In this document: positions 23,438 to 35,065 of the stretch, one piece after another | How positions within the stretch are numbered: the stretch's first letter is position 1 | Layout: every line of letters starts with the position of its first letter | From: Nosocomiicoccus massiliensis | GTDB lineage: Bacteria; Bacillota; Bacilli; Staphylococcales; Salinicoccaceae | Assembly: GCF_002871345.2 (NCBI RefSeq) | Contig: NZ_CP136964.1 | Location: 434,001-498,000 of the forward strand | DNA length: 64,000 nt | Direction of reading: 5' to 3' | Made by a program: the position numbers and the translations under genes | The notes under the pieces: generated by a model | Databases searched by the model: none | What the model was told of the DNA's origin: nothing | What the model saw: only the letters and a program-made list of their open reading frames with translations

Positions 23438-25403
23438 AACTATCACCGTCCTCTAAAATGTCAATACGATCACTATCGAGTATTGACGCGTCATCTTCTA
23501 ACGTAAAGCTGACGTTCTCTTCAATCCAGTCACGTCTAATTTCAACGTTATCACCCATTAAAGTTGATACTCGTTTTAACGAAAGTGCCTCATCATCAAT
23601 TAGAACTTGAATGAGTGTACGATTTTCTGGATCCATCGTCGTCTCCCAAAGCTGGTCTGCCATCATTTCCCCGAGACCTTTGTAGCGCTGAATTTCAACG
23701 TTATCACCAAGTTCTTCTTTCATTTCTTCAAGTTCCTCTTCTGTCCACACATATCGAGTCTCTTGTTTTTTACCACGTTTTTTCTCTAATTTAAATAACG
23801 GAGGTAACGCGATATACACTTTACCTGCATGTAAAAGTGGACGCATATAATTAAAGAAGAAAGTAAGAAGTAGCACTTGAATGTGTGCACCATCCGTATC
23901 TGCATCTGTCATAATGATTACTTTATCGTAGTTCACTTGATCGATATCAAACTCATTACCGACACCTGCTCCGATCGTATGGATAATCGTATTTATTTCT
24001 TCATTTTTAAAGATATCTTCAAAACGTGCGCGTTCTGTATTGATCACTTTACCTCTTAACGGTAAAATCGCTTGGAATTTTCTATCGCGTCCAAGTTTCG
24101 CCGAACCTCCTGCAGAGTCCCCCTCTACTAAAAAGAGTTCGTTTTTCTTTCTGTTTTTGCTTTGAGCTGGTGTTAACTTACCAGATAGTAAAACGTCACG
24201 ACGTTTCGATTTTTTACCGTTACGCATCTCTTCACGTGCTTTACGTGCAGCGACACGTACTTGTCTAGCTTTAATTGCTTTTTTAACGAGTTCAGCTGAT
24301 AAAACACCGTTCTCTTCTAAAATATATGGTAAATTCTCACTTAAAACGTGATCCATTAATTGTCTCGCTTCAGGTGTACCGAGCTTCCCTTTTGTTTGTC
24401 CTTCAAACTGAAGTAACTCTTCAGGAATTTTAACGGAAATGACAGCTGTTAGCCCTTCACGAATATCGTTACCTTCGAGGTTTTTGTCTTTATCTTTTAA
24501 TTCGCCAATTTTACGCGCGAAATCATTAAAAATACGTGTAAATGATGATTTAAAGCCAACCTCGTGCGTACCGCCGTCTTTCGTACGGACATTGTTTACA
24601 AAACTCATGACCGTTTCTGTGTACTGGTCATTATATTGAAATGCAACATCTGCTTGCATACCGTTTAGATTACCAGAAAACGCGATCGGTGAACCAAAGT
24701 TTTCTTTACCTTCATGTAAGAAATTAATAAAAGAAAGTAAGCCATCTTCGTAATGAAACAATTCATGTTTATCTGTATTTAAGTCAGTAATACTCACTTC
24801 TAGATTCTTTTCTAAAAATGCTGATTCTCTCATACGATCAACGATTGTCTCGAAATTAAATTGTGTACCCGTTTTAAAAATCGTACGATCTGGCTTAAAC
24901 GTAACACGCGTTCCGGTTTGATTCGTATTGCCAATTTCTTTTAACGGCTCGTCAACTTCTCCACCGTTTTTAAATGACATACTATATCGTTTACCGTCTC
25001 TACATATTTCAAGTTCTAGCCATTCTGATAATGCGTTTACGACGGACGCACCAACACCATGAAGTCCTCCAGACGTTTTATATCCACCAGAGCCAAACTT
25101 ACCTCCAGCGTGGAGGATAGTAAAAATAACTTCTGGCGTCGACTTACCACTTTGGTGCATGCCTGTCGGTAATCCACGTCCGTTATCACTCACAGTAATA
25201 CTTCCATTTTTATTGATTGTAATTTCTATTTTATTACCATAGCCGTTAATAATTTCATCTACTGCGTTATCTGTAATCTCATATACTAAATGATGAAGAC
25301 CTCTTGCGTCTGTATATCCAATATACATACCTGGACGTTTACGAACTGCATCTAGGCCTTCTAATATTTGAATTGAGTCATCTGAGTAATTTGAATGTGC
25401 CAA
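23430..25403 (-). CDS. parE: DNA topoisomerase IV subunit B
   Basis: This 657-residue ATPase subunit partners ParC. It has the GHKL ATP-binding motifs (ITDNAVDEIINGYG, DNGRGLPTGMH, GGLHGVGASVVNALS) and the TOPRIM domain (ELFLVEGDSAGGSAK, IMTDADTDGAHI). I chose the TTG at 25403 because AGGAGGT lies six bases before it; the ATG at 25424 would place the ribosome site inside the gene. The protein then begins AHSNYSDDSIQILEG, close to S. aureus ParE (NNYSDDSIQVLEG). Divergent plsY is on the other side, as in staphylococci. Confidence 0.96.
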   Translation of the reverse strand: MAHSNYSDDSIQILEGLDAVRKRPGMYIGYTDARGLHHLVYEITDNAVDEIINGYGNKIEITINKNGSITVSDNGRGLPTGMHQSGKSTPEVIFTILHAGGKFGSGGYKTSGGLHGVGASVVNALSEWLELEICRDGKRYSMSFKNGGEVDEPLKEIGNTNQTGTRVTFKPDRTIFKTGTQFNFETIVDRMRESAFLEKNLEVSITDLNTDKHELFHYEDGLLSFINFLHEGKENFGSPIAFSGNLNGMQADVAFQYNDQYTETVMSFVNNVRTKDGGTHEVGFKSSFTRIFNDFARKIGELKDKDKNLEGNDIREGLTAVISVKIPEELLQFEGQTKGKLGTPEARQLMDHVLSENLPYILEENGVLSAELVKKAIKARQVRVAARKAREEMRNGKKSKRRDVLLSGKLTPAQSKNRKKNELFLVEGDSAGGSAKLGRDRKFQAILPLRGKVINTERARFEDIFKNEEINTIIHTIGAGVGNEFDIDQVNYDKVIIMTDADTDGAHIQVLLLTFFFNYMRPLLHAGKVYIALPPLFKLEKKRGKKQETRYVWTEEELEEMKEELGDNVEIQRYKGLGEMMADQLWETTMDPENRTLIQVLIDDEALSLKRVSTLMGDNVEIRRDWIEENVSFTLEDDASILDSDRIDILEDGDSYA

Positions 25404-25598
25404 CCGCGTACCTCCTACAAACATACGTTCGAATTAAAATCTCTTCTTATATTTTATAGTACTTCCCTCAATTTGAAAACCTCTAACATATTTTATAAGT
25501 TTACATAACATTATTATAGACGCTTCATTAATAATTATATACACACGAGCGAGATGTGTTAAAATATTATTACCTACTATTAAAAATGAGGGTGTCAA

Positions 25599-26195
25599 AT
25601 GGAATTATCAACAATCGTTTTACTTATTGCTTCATATATTTTTGGCGCGATTCCGTTTGCTTACATTATCGGAAAAGTGTTTTATAACGTCGATATAAGA
25701 CAACACGGAAGCGGTAATATCGGTACGACGAATACGTTTAGAATTTTAGGTAAGAAATCAGGGATTATCGTCTTAATATTAGACTTTTTAAAAGGTGCAA
25801 TTCCAGTATATGTAGCGATGTGGGCGAACGTAGATATACCGGTCATTATATTTGGATTATGTGCAGCACTTGGCCATGTATATTCTATATTTTTAAAGTT
25901 TAAAGGTGGAAAAGCTGTCGCAACTGGTGCCGGTGTGATTATGGCCGTTGCGCCTCTCATCTTTTTAATTATTTTACTCTGTTTTTTAATCGTCTTAACT
26001 GTATTCCACTACGTATCACTTGCAAGTGTATCTGGCGTAACGATGCTCTTTATACTATCGTTGTTTACAAATAACTTAGCACTTAAAATCGTATCAGGAA
26101 TATTATTTATACTTATCGTCTTTAAACACATACCAAACATGAAGCGGATTAAAAACAAAACTGAACCAAAAGCATACTTATTTAAAAAGAAATAA
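25599..26195 (+). CDS. plsY: Acyl-phosphate:glycerol-3-phosphate acyltransferase
   Basis: This 198-residue polytopic membrane enzyme transfers an acyl group from acyl-phosphate to glycerol-3-phosphate, the first step of phospholipid synthesis in Gram-positives. Characteristic motifs are GSGNIGTTNTFR (about 36-47), KGAIPVYVA and GHVYSIFLKFKGGKAVATGAG (about 88-108). Five to seven membrane segments are visible. The ATG follows GAGGGTGTCAA. It is divergent from parE, the usual staphylococcal arrangement, and ends in a terminator shared with acnA. Confidence 0.95.
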   Translation: MELSTIVLLIASYIFGAIPFAYIIGKVFYNVDIRQHGSGNIGTTNTFRILGKKSGIIVLILDFLKGAIPVYVAMWANVDIPVIIFGLCAALGHVYSIFLKFKGGKAVATGAGVIMAVAPLIFLIILLCFLIVLTVFHYVSLASVSGVTMLFILSLFTNNLALKIVSGILFILIVFKHIPNMKRIKNKTEPKAYLFKKK

Positions 26196-26224
26196 AGGCC
26201 AAGACAAATGTCTTGGCCTTTTAT
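26194..26224. terminator. Bidirectional terminator between plsY and acnA
   Basis: AAAGGCCAAGACA..TGTCTTGGCCTTTT perfect stem between convergent genes. Confidence 0.9.
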
Positions 26225-26234
26225 ATTCGACAAA

Positions 26235-28928
26235 TTAGTTTTTAAGTTTGTCTCTAAGTACCATTTGTAAGATACCACCGTTACGGTAATAGTCTACTTC
26301 TACTTCAGAGTCAAATCTCACTTTAACATCGATATCTACAGTGCTTCCATCTTCTTTAGTCGCAGTGATTGTAATGATATCTCCTGGTTTAACATCTTCG
26401 TTTACAGGGATGTTAAACGTTTCGTTTCCTTCTAAACCGTAGTCTTCAGCGTGTTTACCTTCAACAAATTGAAGCGGTAATACACCCATCATAACTAAGT
26501 TAGAACGGTGAATTCTTTCGTATGATGCAGCAAGTACTGCTTTCACACCGAGTAAGTTTGTACCTTTAGCTGCCCAGTCACGGCTTGATCCCATTCCGTA
26601 GTCGTCACCAGCAAGTACAACTAAACCAGTGCCGTCTTCTTTATACTTCATAGCTGCGTCGTAAATACTCATTACTTCGCCAGTTGGCCAATAAGTTGTG
26701 TATCCACCTTCAGTTCCTGGTGCAACTTGGTTACGAATACGAATGTTCGCAAATGTCCCACGTACCATTACTTCATGGTTACCACGTCTAGAACCGTATG
26801 AGTTAAAGTCACGTGGTGATACACCTTGTTCAATTAACCATTTACCTGCTGGTGTATCTTTACCAATCGCACCTGCTGGAGAAATGTGGTCTGTCGTTAC
26901 AGAGTCACCGAACTTCGCAAGAACTTTAAGGTCATTTAATGCTTCAACTTTGCCCGCTTCTTCTGGTAAATCTTCGAAGAATGTTGGGTTTTGAATATAC
27001 GTTGAATCATCAGAGAAATCGTATAATGGTGCATCTGTTACTTTAATGTTGTTCCACGTTTCGTTTGAAGTAAACACTGTCTCGTATTCACGTTTGAATA
27101 ATTCTGGTGTTACTGTTTCATACACAGTATCTCTAACTTCTTGAATTGATGGCCAGATATCTTTCATAAATACGTCGTTACCGTCTTTATCTTGTCCAAT
27201 CGGATCGTTATAAAGGTCAATATCAACCGTACCTGCTAAAGCGTAAGCAACTACGAGCTGTGGTGACGCTAAGTAGTTCGCTTTAACTAGTGGGTGGATA
27301 CGCCCTTCAAAATTACGGTTACCAGATAATACTGATGACACGAGCATGTCGTTTTCAGTAATTGCTTCTGTTACTTCGTCACGTAATGGACCTGAGTTAC
27401 CGATACATGTCGTACAACCGTAACCAACAGTGTTAAACCCTAGCTTATCTAGATACTCTTGAAGACCTGAGTTTTCAAGGTAACCAGTAACTACTTTTGA
27501 ACCTGGTGCAAGTGAAGTTTTCACGTGCTTAGGAACTGATAATCCTTTTTCCATTGCTTTTTTAGCAACTAATCCTGCACCTAACATTACGTACGGGTTA
27601 GATGTGTTCGTACAAGATGTAATCGCAGCGATGACTAAGTCACCTGTTTTAAGAGTTTCTTTTCCACCGTCGTTATACTCAACGTCGACTTTTTGGTCGA
27701 AGATTTCTTTAGAATATCCGTGACCGTGGTTACCATTTTCTCTCGTTACAGAAGCTTCAAATTCTTCTTTCATTTTTGAAAGTAAGATTAAGTCTTGAGG
27801 ACGTTTTGGTCCTGATAATGAAGGCTCTACTGTAGATAAGTCTAATTCAAGCACTTCAGAATATGTCGGTTCTTTATCTGGATTAAAGAATAAGTCGTTT
27901 TCTTTTAAGTACTGTTCAACTAATTCAACATGATCTTCAGAACGACCAGTTAGTCTTAAGTAGTTTAATGTTTCCTCATCGACTGGGAATAATGCGTTCG
28001 TTGCACCGTATTCTGGCGCCATGTTTGAAATCGTTGCACGGTCAGCAAGTGGTAAGTTTGATACCCCTTCACCGAAGTACTCAACGAATTTACCAACAAC
28101 GCCGTGCTCACGTAACATTTGAGTGATACGTAATGCTAAGTCTGTTGCTGTTGCACCTTCTGGTAATTGGTTTTTTAATTTAACCCCAATAACTTCAGGT
28201 AATGGGAAGTAACTTGGTTGACCGAGCATTCCTGCTTCAGCTTCGATACCACCAACACCCCATCCAAGTACTCCTAAACCGTTGATCATTGTCGTATGTG
28301 AGTCTGTACCAACGAGTGAGTCAGGGAATACGACATCATCACGGTCATGTACGACGTTTGCTAAGTACTCTAAGTTTACTTGGTGAACGATACCTGTAGC
28401 TGGTGGCACTGCTTGATAGTTATCAAACGCTTCAGCTGCCCAGCGTAAAAATTCGTAACGCTCTTTATTTCTTTCAAATTCTAATTCCATGTTTTTAACG
28501 AGTGCACTATGTGTACCGTATGCATCAACTTGTACTGAGTGGTCGATGACTAAGTCCACTGGTACTTCAGGGTTAATTTTTTGAATGTCACCGTTTTTGT
28601 CATTCATCGCTTTACGTAATGACGCTAAGTCCACGACAGCTGGTACACCTGTAAAGTCTTGAAGAATTACACGTGATGGTTTAAACGGTACTTCTTTACC
28701 TTGTAAATCACCTTTGTCCCAGTTCGCAAGAGACTCGATATGTTTTTCTTGAATAGAATGTCCATCGTATTGACGTAACACAGATTCTAATAATACACGA
28801 ATAGAATATGGTAGCTGTTCAACATCACTATGCCCAGCATCTGTTAAAGATCTGAGTGAGTAGTATGTCTTCTCAACCCCATTTACATTCAATGTGCGCT
28901 TTGCATTTTCTTGTAAATTGTTTGCCAT
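26235..28928 (-). CDS. acnA: Aconitate hydratase A
   Basis: This 897-residue enzyme interconverts citrate and isocitrate in the TCA cycle. The three iron-sulfur cysteines are in [10 protein letters not shown] and [11 protein letters not shown], and the C-terminal swivel domain shows SSRDWAAKG. Size is normal for the AcnA/IRP class, which can also bind RNA when the cluster is lost. The ATG follows a strong GGGGGG ribosome site. Monocistronic; leftward. Confidence 0.97.
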   Translation of the reverse strand: MANNLQENAKRTLNVNGVEKTYYSLRSLTDAGHSDVEQLPYSIRVLLESVLRQYDGHSIQEKHIESLANWDKGDLQGKEVPFKPSRVILQDFTGVPAVVDLASLRKAMNDKNGDIQKINPEVPVDLVIDHSVQVDAYGTHSALVKNMELEFERNKERYEFLRWAAEAFDNYQAVPPATGIVHQVNLEYLANVVHDRDDVVFPDSLVGTDSHTTMINGLGVLGWGVGGIEAEAGMLGQPSYFPLPEVIGVKLKNQLPEGATATDLALRITQMLREHGVVGKFVEYFGEGVSNLPLADRATISNMAPEYGATNALFPVDEETLNYLRLTGRSEDHVELVEQYLKENDLFFNPDKEPTYSEVLELDLSTVEPSLSGPKRPQDLILLSKMKEEFEASVTRENGNHGHGYSKEIFDQKVDVEYNDGGKETLKTGDLVIAAITSCTNTSNPYVMLGAGLVAKKAMEKGLSVPKHVKTSLAPGSKVVTGYLENSGLQEYLDKLGFNTVGYGCTTCIGNSGPLRDEVTEAITENDMLVSSVLSGNRNFEGRIHPLVKANYLASPQLVVAYALAGTVDIDLYNDPIGQDKDGNDVFMKDIWPSIQEVRDTVYETVTPELFKREYETVFTSNETWNNIKVTDAPLYDFSDDSTYIQNPTFFEDLPEEAGKVEALNDLKVLAKFGDSVTTDHISPAGAIGKDTPAGKWLIEQGVSPRDFNSYGSRRGNHEVMVRGTFANIRIRNQVAPGTEGGYTTYWPTGEVMSIYDAAMKYKEDGTGLVVLAGDDYGMGSSRDWAAKGTNLLGVKAVLAASYERIHRSNLVMMGVLPLQFVEGKHAEDYGLEGNETFNIPVNEDVKPGDIITITATKEDGSTVDIDVKVRFDSEVEVDYYRNGGILQMVLRDKLKN

Positions 28929-29153
28929 AAAATTTCCCCCCAGAATATATACGTTAATTTAATTGTAACTGTTTACAGCTCATTTTGAAACATATAAACA
29001 TTATTTTTCAATACGAACTACCTATATCTAAGTATAAGATTTAGTTATGGAAAAGAATAAAACAATAACAATTCGTTTATTATGAATATTATGATATACT
29101 TTTCATCGTTTTAATGTATAATATATTAAGGTTTTAATTTAGGAGTGTATTTA

Positions 29154-29558
29154 ATGATTAAAGAATTTAAAGAATTTATGATGCGTGGGAACGTATTAGA
29201 TTTAGCAGTAGCAGTTGTAATTGGTGCAGCATTTGGTAAAATCGTCGATTCTCTTGTAGCGAATATTATCATGCCACTTATTGCATTAATATTTGGTAAC
29301 ACAGATTTCGCATCTGCATGGGAATGGAACGGTATTACTTACGGTGTATTCATTCAATCAATTATCGACTTCTTAATCATCGGTTTTGCTGTGTTTATGT
29401 TTGTTAAAATCGTAAACAAAGCTACATTCGGTGCCTTTGAAGAAAAAGAAGAAGAACCAGAAACTGCAGAAGAAGTATTATTATTACGTGAAATCTTAGA
29501 AGAACTTAAACTTCAAGATGCTAAAGAAGAACAAAAATATTTACGCGACGAACAATAA
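29154..29558 (+). CDS. mscL: Large-conductance mechanosensitive channel
   Basis: This 134-residue protein forms a homopentameric membrane pore that opens on hypo-osmotic shock. The N-terminal helix and first membrane segment ([35 protein letters not shown]) are the gate; a second segment ([19 protein letters not shown]) and an acidic cytoplasmic helix ([11 protein letters not shown]) follow. The ATG at 29154 has AGGAG eight bases upstream; an earlier GTG overlaps that site. Confidence 0.97.
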   Translation: MIKEFKEFMMRGNVLDLAVAVVIGAAFGKIVDSLVANIIMPLIALIFGNTDFASAWEWNGITYGVFIQSIIDFLIIGFAVFMFVKIVNKATFGAFEEKEEEPETAEEVLLLREILEELKLQDAKEEQKYLRDEQ

Positions 29559-29564
29559 AAATTT

Positions 29565-29600
29565 ATCCCAAATTAGTAAATACTAATTTGGGATTTTTTT
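29565..29600. terminator. Terminator between mscL and folC
   Basis: ATCCCAAATTAGTA pairs with TACTAATTTGGGAT and is followed by seven Ts; it lies between convergent genes. Confidence 0.9.
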
Positions 29601-30864
29601 ATTTGTTAGAAAAGTGTTGTTTAATATAACTGATGAAATATAAACTACCTGTACAAAGTAACACATCACCATCAAACTGATCGACAAATTTTATATAGTC
29701 ATCGACTTGTTTTAAATTCGGATGATTCACTGCATTATAAATGTCTTGAACTGGTTTTTTACGATAAAAATCAAATTCAGTCACGACAAATTCATCTGCA
29801 ATCGATGCGAGTTCATCGACCATATATTGAATTGGTTTTCCGTCGACACATGAAAATAGAACTGTAATCTTTCTATCCGCATAGTTTTCTTTGATAGTTT
29901 TAATTAAAACATCAACCGCTTCTTTATTATGCGCTCCGTCTATAATAATCGTCGGATCTTCTTGTAATACTTCGATTCGCCCGACCCACGTCACGTTTTC
30001 TACACCGTGGACTGTTTTATTCATATCTAAATTTACAATGTCTAAATCATGCATTTCAAGAAGTGCTGCTAGTGCTAAGCTCGCGTTTTGCATTTGATGG
30101 TATCCGAGCATTTTTAACTGTATATCGTTAAAATCATAATCGTTATATTTAAACGAAAACTCCTGTTCATTATCTAGTAAAATAATATCTCTTCCGAGCT
30201 CTATACCTTTCGCATGATTTTCTTCTAATACTTTGTAAATGACTTGTTTTGATTCAGTATCGTCAACAAAATACACAAGCGGAGTATCTTCTTTAATGAC
30301 CCCAGCTTTGTCTTTCGTAATTTCAACGAGGGTCTCTCCTAATATATCTGTATGATCTTTACCGATACTCGTTAAAATAGTCATGACTGGTTTAAACACA
30401 TTTGTTGAGTCATGTGTTGCTCCTATTCCCGCTTCAACTACTACGATATTTACTGGATGGACATTACCGAAATACACAAACATCATCGCCGTAATAATTT
30501 CAAATTCTGTCGCTTGTCCAAGTTCAGTTTCTTCAGCCATTCGTTCACTCACAGGACGTACGATATTGGCAACGTGTGCGAGATCTTCGTTAGAAATCGG
30601 CGTACCGTCGATTGAAATGCGTTCATTGAACACTTCAATATAAGGCGAAGTGAATGTTCCAACTGAATAATCATTTTCATTTAACGCACTTCGTATATAC
30701 GATACGACAGAACCTTTACCGTTCGTACCGACGACATGTACGCCTGTAATATTGTCTTGTGGGTTATCTAGTTCATTCAGCATCCAAACCATGCGTTTAA
30801 CGCCTGGTTTGATGCCGAATTTTCCTCTATTGTGTATCCATTCTAACGTCTCATCATAATTCAT
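29599..30864 (-). CDS. folC: Folylpolyglutamate synthase / dihydrofolate synthase
   Basis: This 421-residue ligase adds glutamate to folates (and to dihydropteroate in bifunctional enzymes), a Mur-ligase relative. The P-loop GTNGKGSVVSYI (about 46-57), FTSPYIEVFNERI and the central IDGAHNKEAVDVL are diagnostic. It begins one base after valS ends, so the two are co-transcribed as in Staphylococcus. Confidence 0.95.
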   Translation of the reverse strand: MNYDETLEWIHNRGKFGIKPGVKRMVWMLNELDNPQDNITGVHVVGTNGKGSVVSYIRSALNENDYSVGTFTSPYIEVFNERISIDGTPISNEDLAHVANIVRPVSERMAEETELGQATEFEIITAMMFVYFGNVHPVNIVVVEAGIGATHDSTNVFKPVMTILTSIGKDHTDILGETLVEITKDKAGVIKEDTPLVYFVDDTESKQVIYKVLEENHAKGIELGRDIILLDNEQEFSFKYNDYDFNDIQLKMLGYHQMQNASLALAALLEMHDLDIVNLDMNKTVHGVENVTWVGRIEVLQEDPTIIIDGAHNKEAVDVLIKTIKENYADRKITVLFSCVDGKPIQYMVDELASIADEFVVTEFDFYRKKPVQDIYNAVNHPNLKQVDDYIKFVDQFDGDVLLCTGSLYFISYIKQHFSNK

Positions 30865-30865
30865 G

Positions 30866-33493
30866 TTACTTACCTCTTAACCCGTTTAGTCGAGCTTCTA
30901 CATCTTCATATTGCGCTTTGTATGAAGCTTCTTTTTCACGCTCTTCATTTACGATTTTTTCCGGTGCATTTTGCACAAATTTTTCATTGCTTAATTTACC
31001 TTTAACACGTTTTAATTCACCATCTAAACGCTCGAGTTCTTTTTCTAAACGTTCGATTTCTTCGTTTATATCGATTAAACCTTCAAGTGGTAAAACGACA
31101 GTCGCACCTTTAACGACTTGAGTTTTTGCATCGTCTTGAATGTTCACTTTTTCGCTGATTTCTAACGTTTCAGGATTTGTAAATCGTGTAATATAGTGTT
31201 TGTTTTCTTCAATAAGCGCTCGACTGTTTGCATCTTTAATCTCAATTTTAATATCGATTGGCTTAGATAGTGGTGTATTCACTTCATTTCTCGTTTGACG
31301 TACTGATTTAATAATGTCTACGAGTAAACTCATCGTCTTATTACTTTCTTCGTTAGATAGTGACGCATCAACCGTCGGCCACTCACTCACGACGATAGAT
31401 TGACTATTATCAATCGCTTGGTAAATTTCTTCAGTGACAAACGGCATAAACGGATGTAACATTTTTAGAATTTTATCAAGTGTGTAAAGTAATACTGAAC
31501 GCGTCATTTGTTTTTCTTCTTCAGTACCTTCGTTCATTGAGATTTTAGACATTTCAATGTACCAATCACAGAAATCATCCCAAATGAAGTGGTATAAAAT
31601 ACGACCAACTTCACCGAATTCGTATTTTTCAAATAGACGAGTCACTTCACGAATCGTATCGTTTAAGCGCGTTAAAATCCACTCGTCCGCAACTGTTTTT
31701 GCGCCCTCTAAATTTATGTCTGCATGTTTAAAATCTGGACCGATATTCATTAACGCAAATCGTGATGCATTCCAAATTTTGTTGATAAAGTTCCACACAG
31801 ATTCTACTTTTCCATCGCTATAACGTAAGTCTTGCCCTGGTGTAGAACCTGTTGATAAGAAGTATCTAAGTGCATCTGCACCGTACTTATCAATAACATC
31901 CATTGGATCTACACCGTTACCTAGAGATTTAGACATTTTACGATTTTGTTCGTCACGTACAAGTCCATGTAACAATACGTCGTTAAACGGACGCTGATCA
32001 GTTTGTTCAAGTCCTGAGAAGATCATACGCGATACCCAGAAGAATATAATGTCATATCCAGTGACGAGTACGTTTGTTGGATAATATTTTTTAAGTAAAT
32101 CTGTTTCTTCTGGCCAACCTAACGTTGAAAACGGCCATAATGCACTTGAGAACCACGTATCTAATACGTCTTTATCTTGCGTCCAGTTTTCAATATCTTC
32201 TGGTGCTTCTTCACCGACGTACATTTCTCCAGTTTCGTTATGGTACCATGCTGGAATTTGGTGCCCCCACCATAACTGTCTTGAAATTACCCAGTCATGA
32301 ACGTTTTCCATCCAGCGGTTAAACGTACCTTCAAAACGATTCGGTACGAAATGAACTCTATTGTCCGTCTCTTGGTTTTCGAGTGTTTCATCTCTAAGTG
32401 GTGCCATTTTAACGAACCACTGCGTCGATAAATACGGCTCGACAATTGCATTACTACGTTCTGAGTGTCCAACGCTATGCATATGTGATTCAACTTTAAT
32501 CAGTTGGTCTCTTTTTTCTAATTCTTTCACAATCGTTTTACGTGCTTCAAAGCGGTCCATTCCAACGAATTCCCCACCGAGTTCGTTAATCGTACCGTCT
32601 TCATTCATAACGTTAATACGTTCTAAATTGTGACGATTACCTAAGTCAAAGTCATTCGGGTCGTGCGCTGGTGTGACTTTCATTGCACCTGTACCAAATT
32701 CTATATCGACGTAATCGTCAGTAATCACAGGAATTTCACGTTCCATCAGTGGTAAAATTACTGTTTTACCAATAATATCTTGATATCTTTCATCGTCTGG
32801 ATGTACGACAACCGCAGTATCACCGAGCATCGTTTCTGGGCGTGTCGTTGCGATTTCTAAATAACCACTACCATCACTATATGGATACTTAATATGGTAA
32901 AATTTGCCTTCGATTTCTTTATGAATGACCTCAATATCACTTAACGCTGTACGTGTTTCTGGGTCCCAGTTAATGATGTATTCACCGCGGTAAATGAGTC
33001 CCTTGTTATACATATTAACGAACGTTTTACGTACTGCTTTAGAAAGCCCCTCATCTAACGTGAATCTTTCCTTTTTATAATCTAATCCAAGCCCTAATTT
33101 TTTCCATTGATCGCGGATGTGGCCTGCATATTCTTCTTTCCAGTTCCACGCGTGAGATAAAAATTCTTCACGTGTTAAATCGTGAATATCAATGCCTTCT
33201 TCTTTAAGTCGTTGTACTACACGTGCTTGCGTTGCGATACCGGCATGGTCCATACCTGGTAAGTACAACGTATCAAAACCTTGCATACGCTTTTGACGTG
33301 TAATAATGTCTTGTAGTGTCGTATCCCATGCGTGACCTAAATGTAACTTACCTGTTACGTTTGGCGGTGGGATAACGATTGTAAATGGTGGTTTATCTGA
33401 CGTTACATCTGATTCAAAATAACCTGCTTCCACCCATGTTTCATATTTTCCTTTTTCAACTTCTGTTGGATTATACTTCGTTGGCATATCCAT
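30866..33493 (-). CDS. valS: Valyl-tRNA synthetase
   Basis: This 875-residue class I synthetase charges tRNA-Val. The HIGH-type motif is [14 protein letters not shown] (about 42-55) and KMSKS is in [10 protein letters not shown] (about 520-530). The editing domain sits between them and the C-terminal coiled coil ([20 protein letters not shown]) clamps tRNA. The ATG at 33493 follows GAGGTTGATATAG. Controlled by a Val T-box leader. Confidence 0.97.
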   Translation of the reverse strand: MDMPTKYNPTEVEKGKYETWVEAGYFESDVTSDKPPFTIVIPPPNVTGKLHLGHAWDTTLQDIITRQKRMQGFDTLYLPGMDHAGIATQARVVQRLKEEGIDIHDLTREEFLSHAWNWKEEYAGHIRDQWKKLGLGLDYKKERFTLDEGLSKAVRKTFVNMYNKGLIYRGEYIINWDPETRTALSDIEVIHKEIEGKFYHIKYPYSDGSGYLEIATTRPETMLGDTAVVVHPDDERYQDIIGKTVILPLMEREIPVITDDYVDIEFGTGAMKVTPAHDPNDFDLGNRHNLERINVMNEDGTINELGGEFVGMDRFEARKTIVKELEKRDQLIKVESHMHSVGHSERSNAIVEPYLSTQWFVKMAPLRDETLENQETDNRVHFVPNRFEGTFNRWMENVHDWVISRQLWWGHQIPAWYHNETGEMYVGEEAPEDIENWTQDKDVLDTWFSSALWPFSTLGWPEETDLLKKYYPTNVLVTGYDIIFFWVSRMIFSGLEQTDQRPFNDVLLHGLVRDEQNRKMSKSLGNGVDPMDVIDKYGADALRYFLSTGSTPGQDLRYSDGKVESVWNFINKIWNASRFALMNIGPDFKHADINLEGAKTVADEWILTRLNDTIREVTRLFEKYEFGEVGRILYHFIWDDFCDWYIEMSKISMNEGTEEEKQMTRSVLLYTLDKILKMLHPFMPFVTEEIYQAIDNSQSIVVSEWPTVDASLSNEESNKTMSLLVDIIKSVRQTRNEVNTPLSKPIDIKIEIKDANSRALIEENKHYITRFTNPETLEISEKVNIQDDAKTQVVKGATVVLPLEGLIDINEEIERLEKELERLDGELKRVKGKLSNEKFVQNAPEKIVNEEREKEASYKAQYEDVEARLNGLRGK

Positions 33494-33522
33494 CTATATC
33501 AACCTCTTTCTTTAAATGACAA

Positions 33523-33745
33523 AATCCCGCCCTACTAAATAGGACGGGATTACCGTGGTACCACCTAAATTTGGCATAAATATGCCACACTTAATTATGA
33601 TTAACGCTCACTAAACGTCTATCTTTACTATACATTCAAGATAAATTCTACACGTAGACTACTTCATATCACTATGACTATGCTCTCACCAACCGCATAT
33701 TCTCTGAAGACATTGATGACATTACTACTTCTACTTTTCATATTT
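33523..33745 (-). promoter_or_regulatory. Valine T-box leader of valS
   Basis: On the minus strand the T-box AGGTGGTACCACGG (33553-33566) precedes the terminator AATCCCGTCCTATT..AGGGCGGGATTTT. Upstream Stem I contains GGTTGGTGAGAGC and, near GATATGAAGTAGTC, valine codons GTA/GTC in the specifier position. Uncharged tRNA-Val should favour read-through into valS-folC. Confidence 0.9.
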
Positions 33746-33780
33746 AACTACGTTAATTTTATTGTATTCACGCGTTTAAG

Positions 33781-34833
33781 TCAACTTTTCTGAGCACGTG
33801 GTCTCATTAAAAGATAATGAACGATCGGTACGACAATTAGGATGATAAAGAATATTCTAAACAAGTGATAACTTGAAATCATCGCAATATCTCCACCACT
33901 CTCCATCGCAACGACGATAATTTGAGCGAGACCTCCTGGAGCTGCTGATAAAAATAGACTCGTAAACTCATGAGACGTAAACATCGTATAAATGATGACA
34001 AGTAACATACTTCCGACAATTAAACCGATGTTTTGTATGACAATTGCACATATGTCACGTAGTGAAAGTTGACTAAATAACGTCGTGATCTGCATTCCGA
34101 TTCGAATACCGAATAAAATTTGTGCAAATGCAATGAGCACAAAATCTAGCGTAAATGGTGCTTCCGTTATTAAATTCCATACGATTGTTGGGACCATTGG
34201 ACCGAGCAAGATTGCTGCTGGGAATTTTATCCTACGTAATAAACGATACATCACATATCCTGCTATTGGTATGAATAACATATATACTGAAAACACTTCA
34301 GATAAGTTTGGCACTTCAGTAATTTTACTGACAGAAGTACTTTGAGAAAAATGTGTAATCATCGGCACTAATATGACGATAAAAACGATTCTTGAAGTCT
34401 GTGTCAATGAAACGAGCATTAGATCGGCATTTTTATTTTCTTCTGCCATTATAATCATCTGACTTAAAGCACCTGGAACACTCGCTAACACTGCGGTTTC
34501 AACCGTTGAATTCGTTAAATAGCGAAACGGGATCGATAAAAGTAAAGCGAGCAGAAGCGTTAAAATTGTAATAATAACGATATTGTACCAGTCATCTGTC
34601 ATTTTAATAATCGCGGGTAATGTAAATGATGTACCAATTTGAATCCCCATTACAAATACACCGGAATTCGCAAATGGTTTTGGAAAATATATATCATTAT
34701 CGATAATACGTATAAATAATAGCGTTCCGATAATTGACGCAAACAAGTATGCGAGTGGTATTGAGAAAAACTTAAATACAGCACCTATTAATACGATAAA
34801 CACAAGAAGACATAATAATTTTAAAAATCTCAA
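33781..34833 (-). CDS. AbrB-family integral membrane protein
   Basis: This 350-residue protein has about ten membrane segments arranged as two repeats, each with a GxP/A-G-L/I-S-Q motif (VLASVPGALSQMIIMAEE near 115-130 and SAAPGGLAQIIVVAMESGGD near 300-318). This is the AbrB (putative ammonia monooxygenase-like) membrane family, which is unrelated to the AbrB DNA-binding regulator. Function is unknown; a transporter is suspected. The start is TTG at 34833 behind AGGTGAT. It follows the terminator at the end of the hem cluster. Confidence 0.8.
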   Translation of the reverse strand: MRFLKLLCLLVFIVLIGAVFKFFSIPLAYLFASIIGTLLFIRIIDNDIYFPKPFANSGVFVMGIQIGTSFTLPAIIKMTDDWYNIVIITILTLLLALLLSIPFRYLTNSTVETAVLASVPGALSQMIIMAEENKNADLMLVSLTQTSRIVFIVILVPMITHFSQSTSVSKITEVPNLSEVFSVYMLFIPIAGYVMYRLLRRIKFPAAILLGPMVPTIVWNLITEAPFTLDFVLIAFAQILFGIRIGMQITTLFSQLSLRDICAIVIQNIGLIVGSMLLVIIYTMFTSHEFTSLFLSAAPGGLAQIIVVAMESGGDIAMISSYHLFRIFFIILIVVPIVHYLLMRPRAQKS

Positions 34834-34851
34834 ACACCATCACCTCAATAT

Positions 34852-34880
34852 AAAAATACCTCGAGAAATCTCGAGGTATT
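34852..34880 (-). terminator. Terminator after the hem operon and small ORF
   Basis: On the minus strand AATACCTCGAGA pairs with TCTCGAGGTATT and is followed by a T-run. Confidence 0.85.
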
Positions 34881-34885
34881 GTCTC

Positions 34886-34999
34886 TTATAGATGATAAAT
34901 AAGTACTGGTAACAGTAAAAGAAACGCTACTACAGGCATTAACCAATATACTAATCGTTCTGAAGCAGGTTGTCTTTTATCTTTCTTTTGAATTGGCAT
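34886..34999 (-). CDS. Small single-pass membrane protein after hemL
   Basis: A 37-residue frame encodes MPIQKKDKRQPASERLVYWL and then a hydrophobic segment MPVVAFLLLLPVLIYHL. An ATG six bases earlier would give 39 residues. AGG lies six bases before the chosen ATG. It follows hemL by 66 bases and ends at the terminator, so it would be the last gene of the hem transcript. The positive N-terminus suggests the tail faces outward and the head stays in the cytoplasm. Too short for family assignment, but a basic head, one membrane helix and a ribosome site argue it is real. Confidence 0.6.
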   Translation of the reverse strand: MPIQKKDKRQPASERLVYWLMPVVAFLLLLPVLIYHL

Positions 35000-35065
35000 A
35001 GTCATCCTACTCTCTTACATATTTATATATTAAATTATGCACATTTTTTCTAACGAAAGCAATAC

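Noticed and set aside
21023..25403. Gyrase (gyrBA) instead of topoisomerase IV
   Set aside because: The B-before-A overlap, divergent plsY, and residue-level resemblance to S. aureus ParC/ParE favour parEC.
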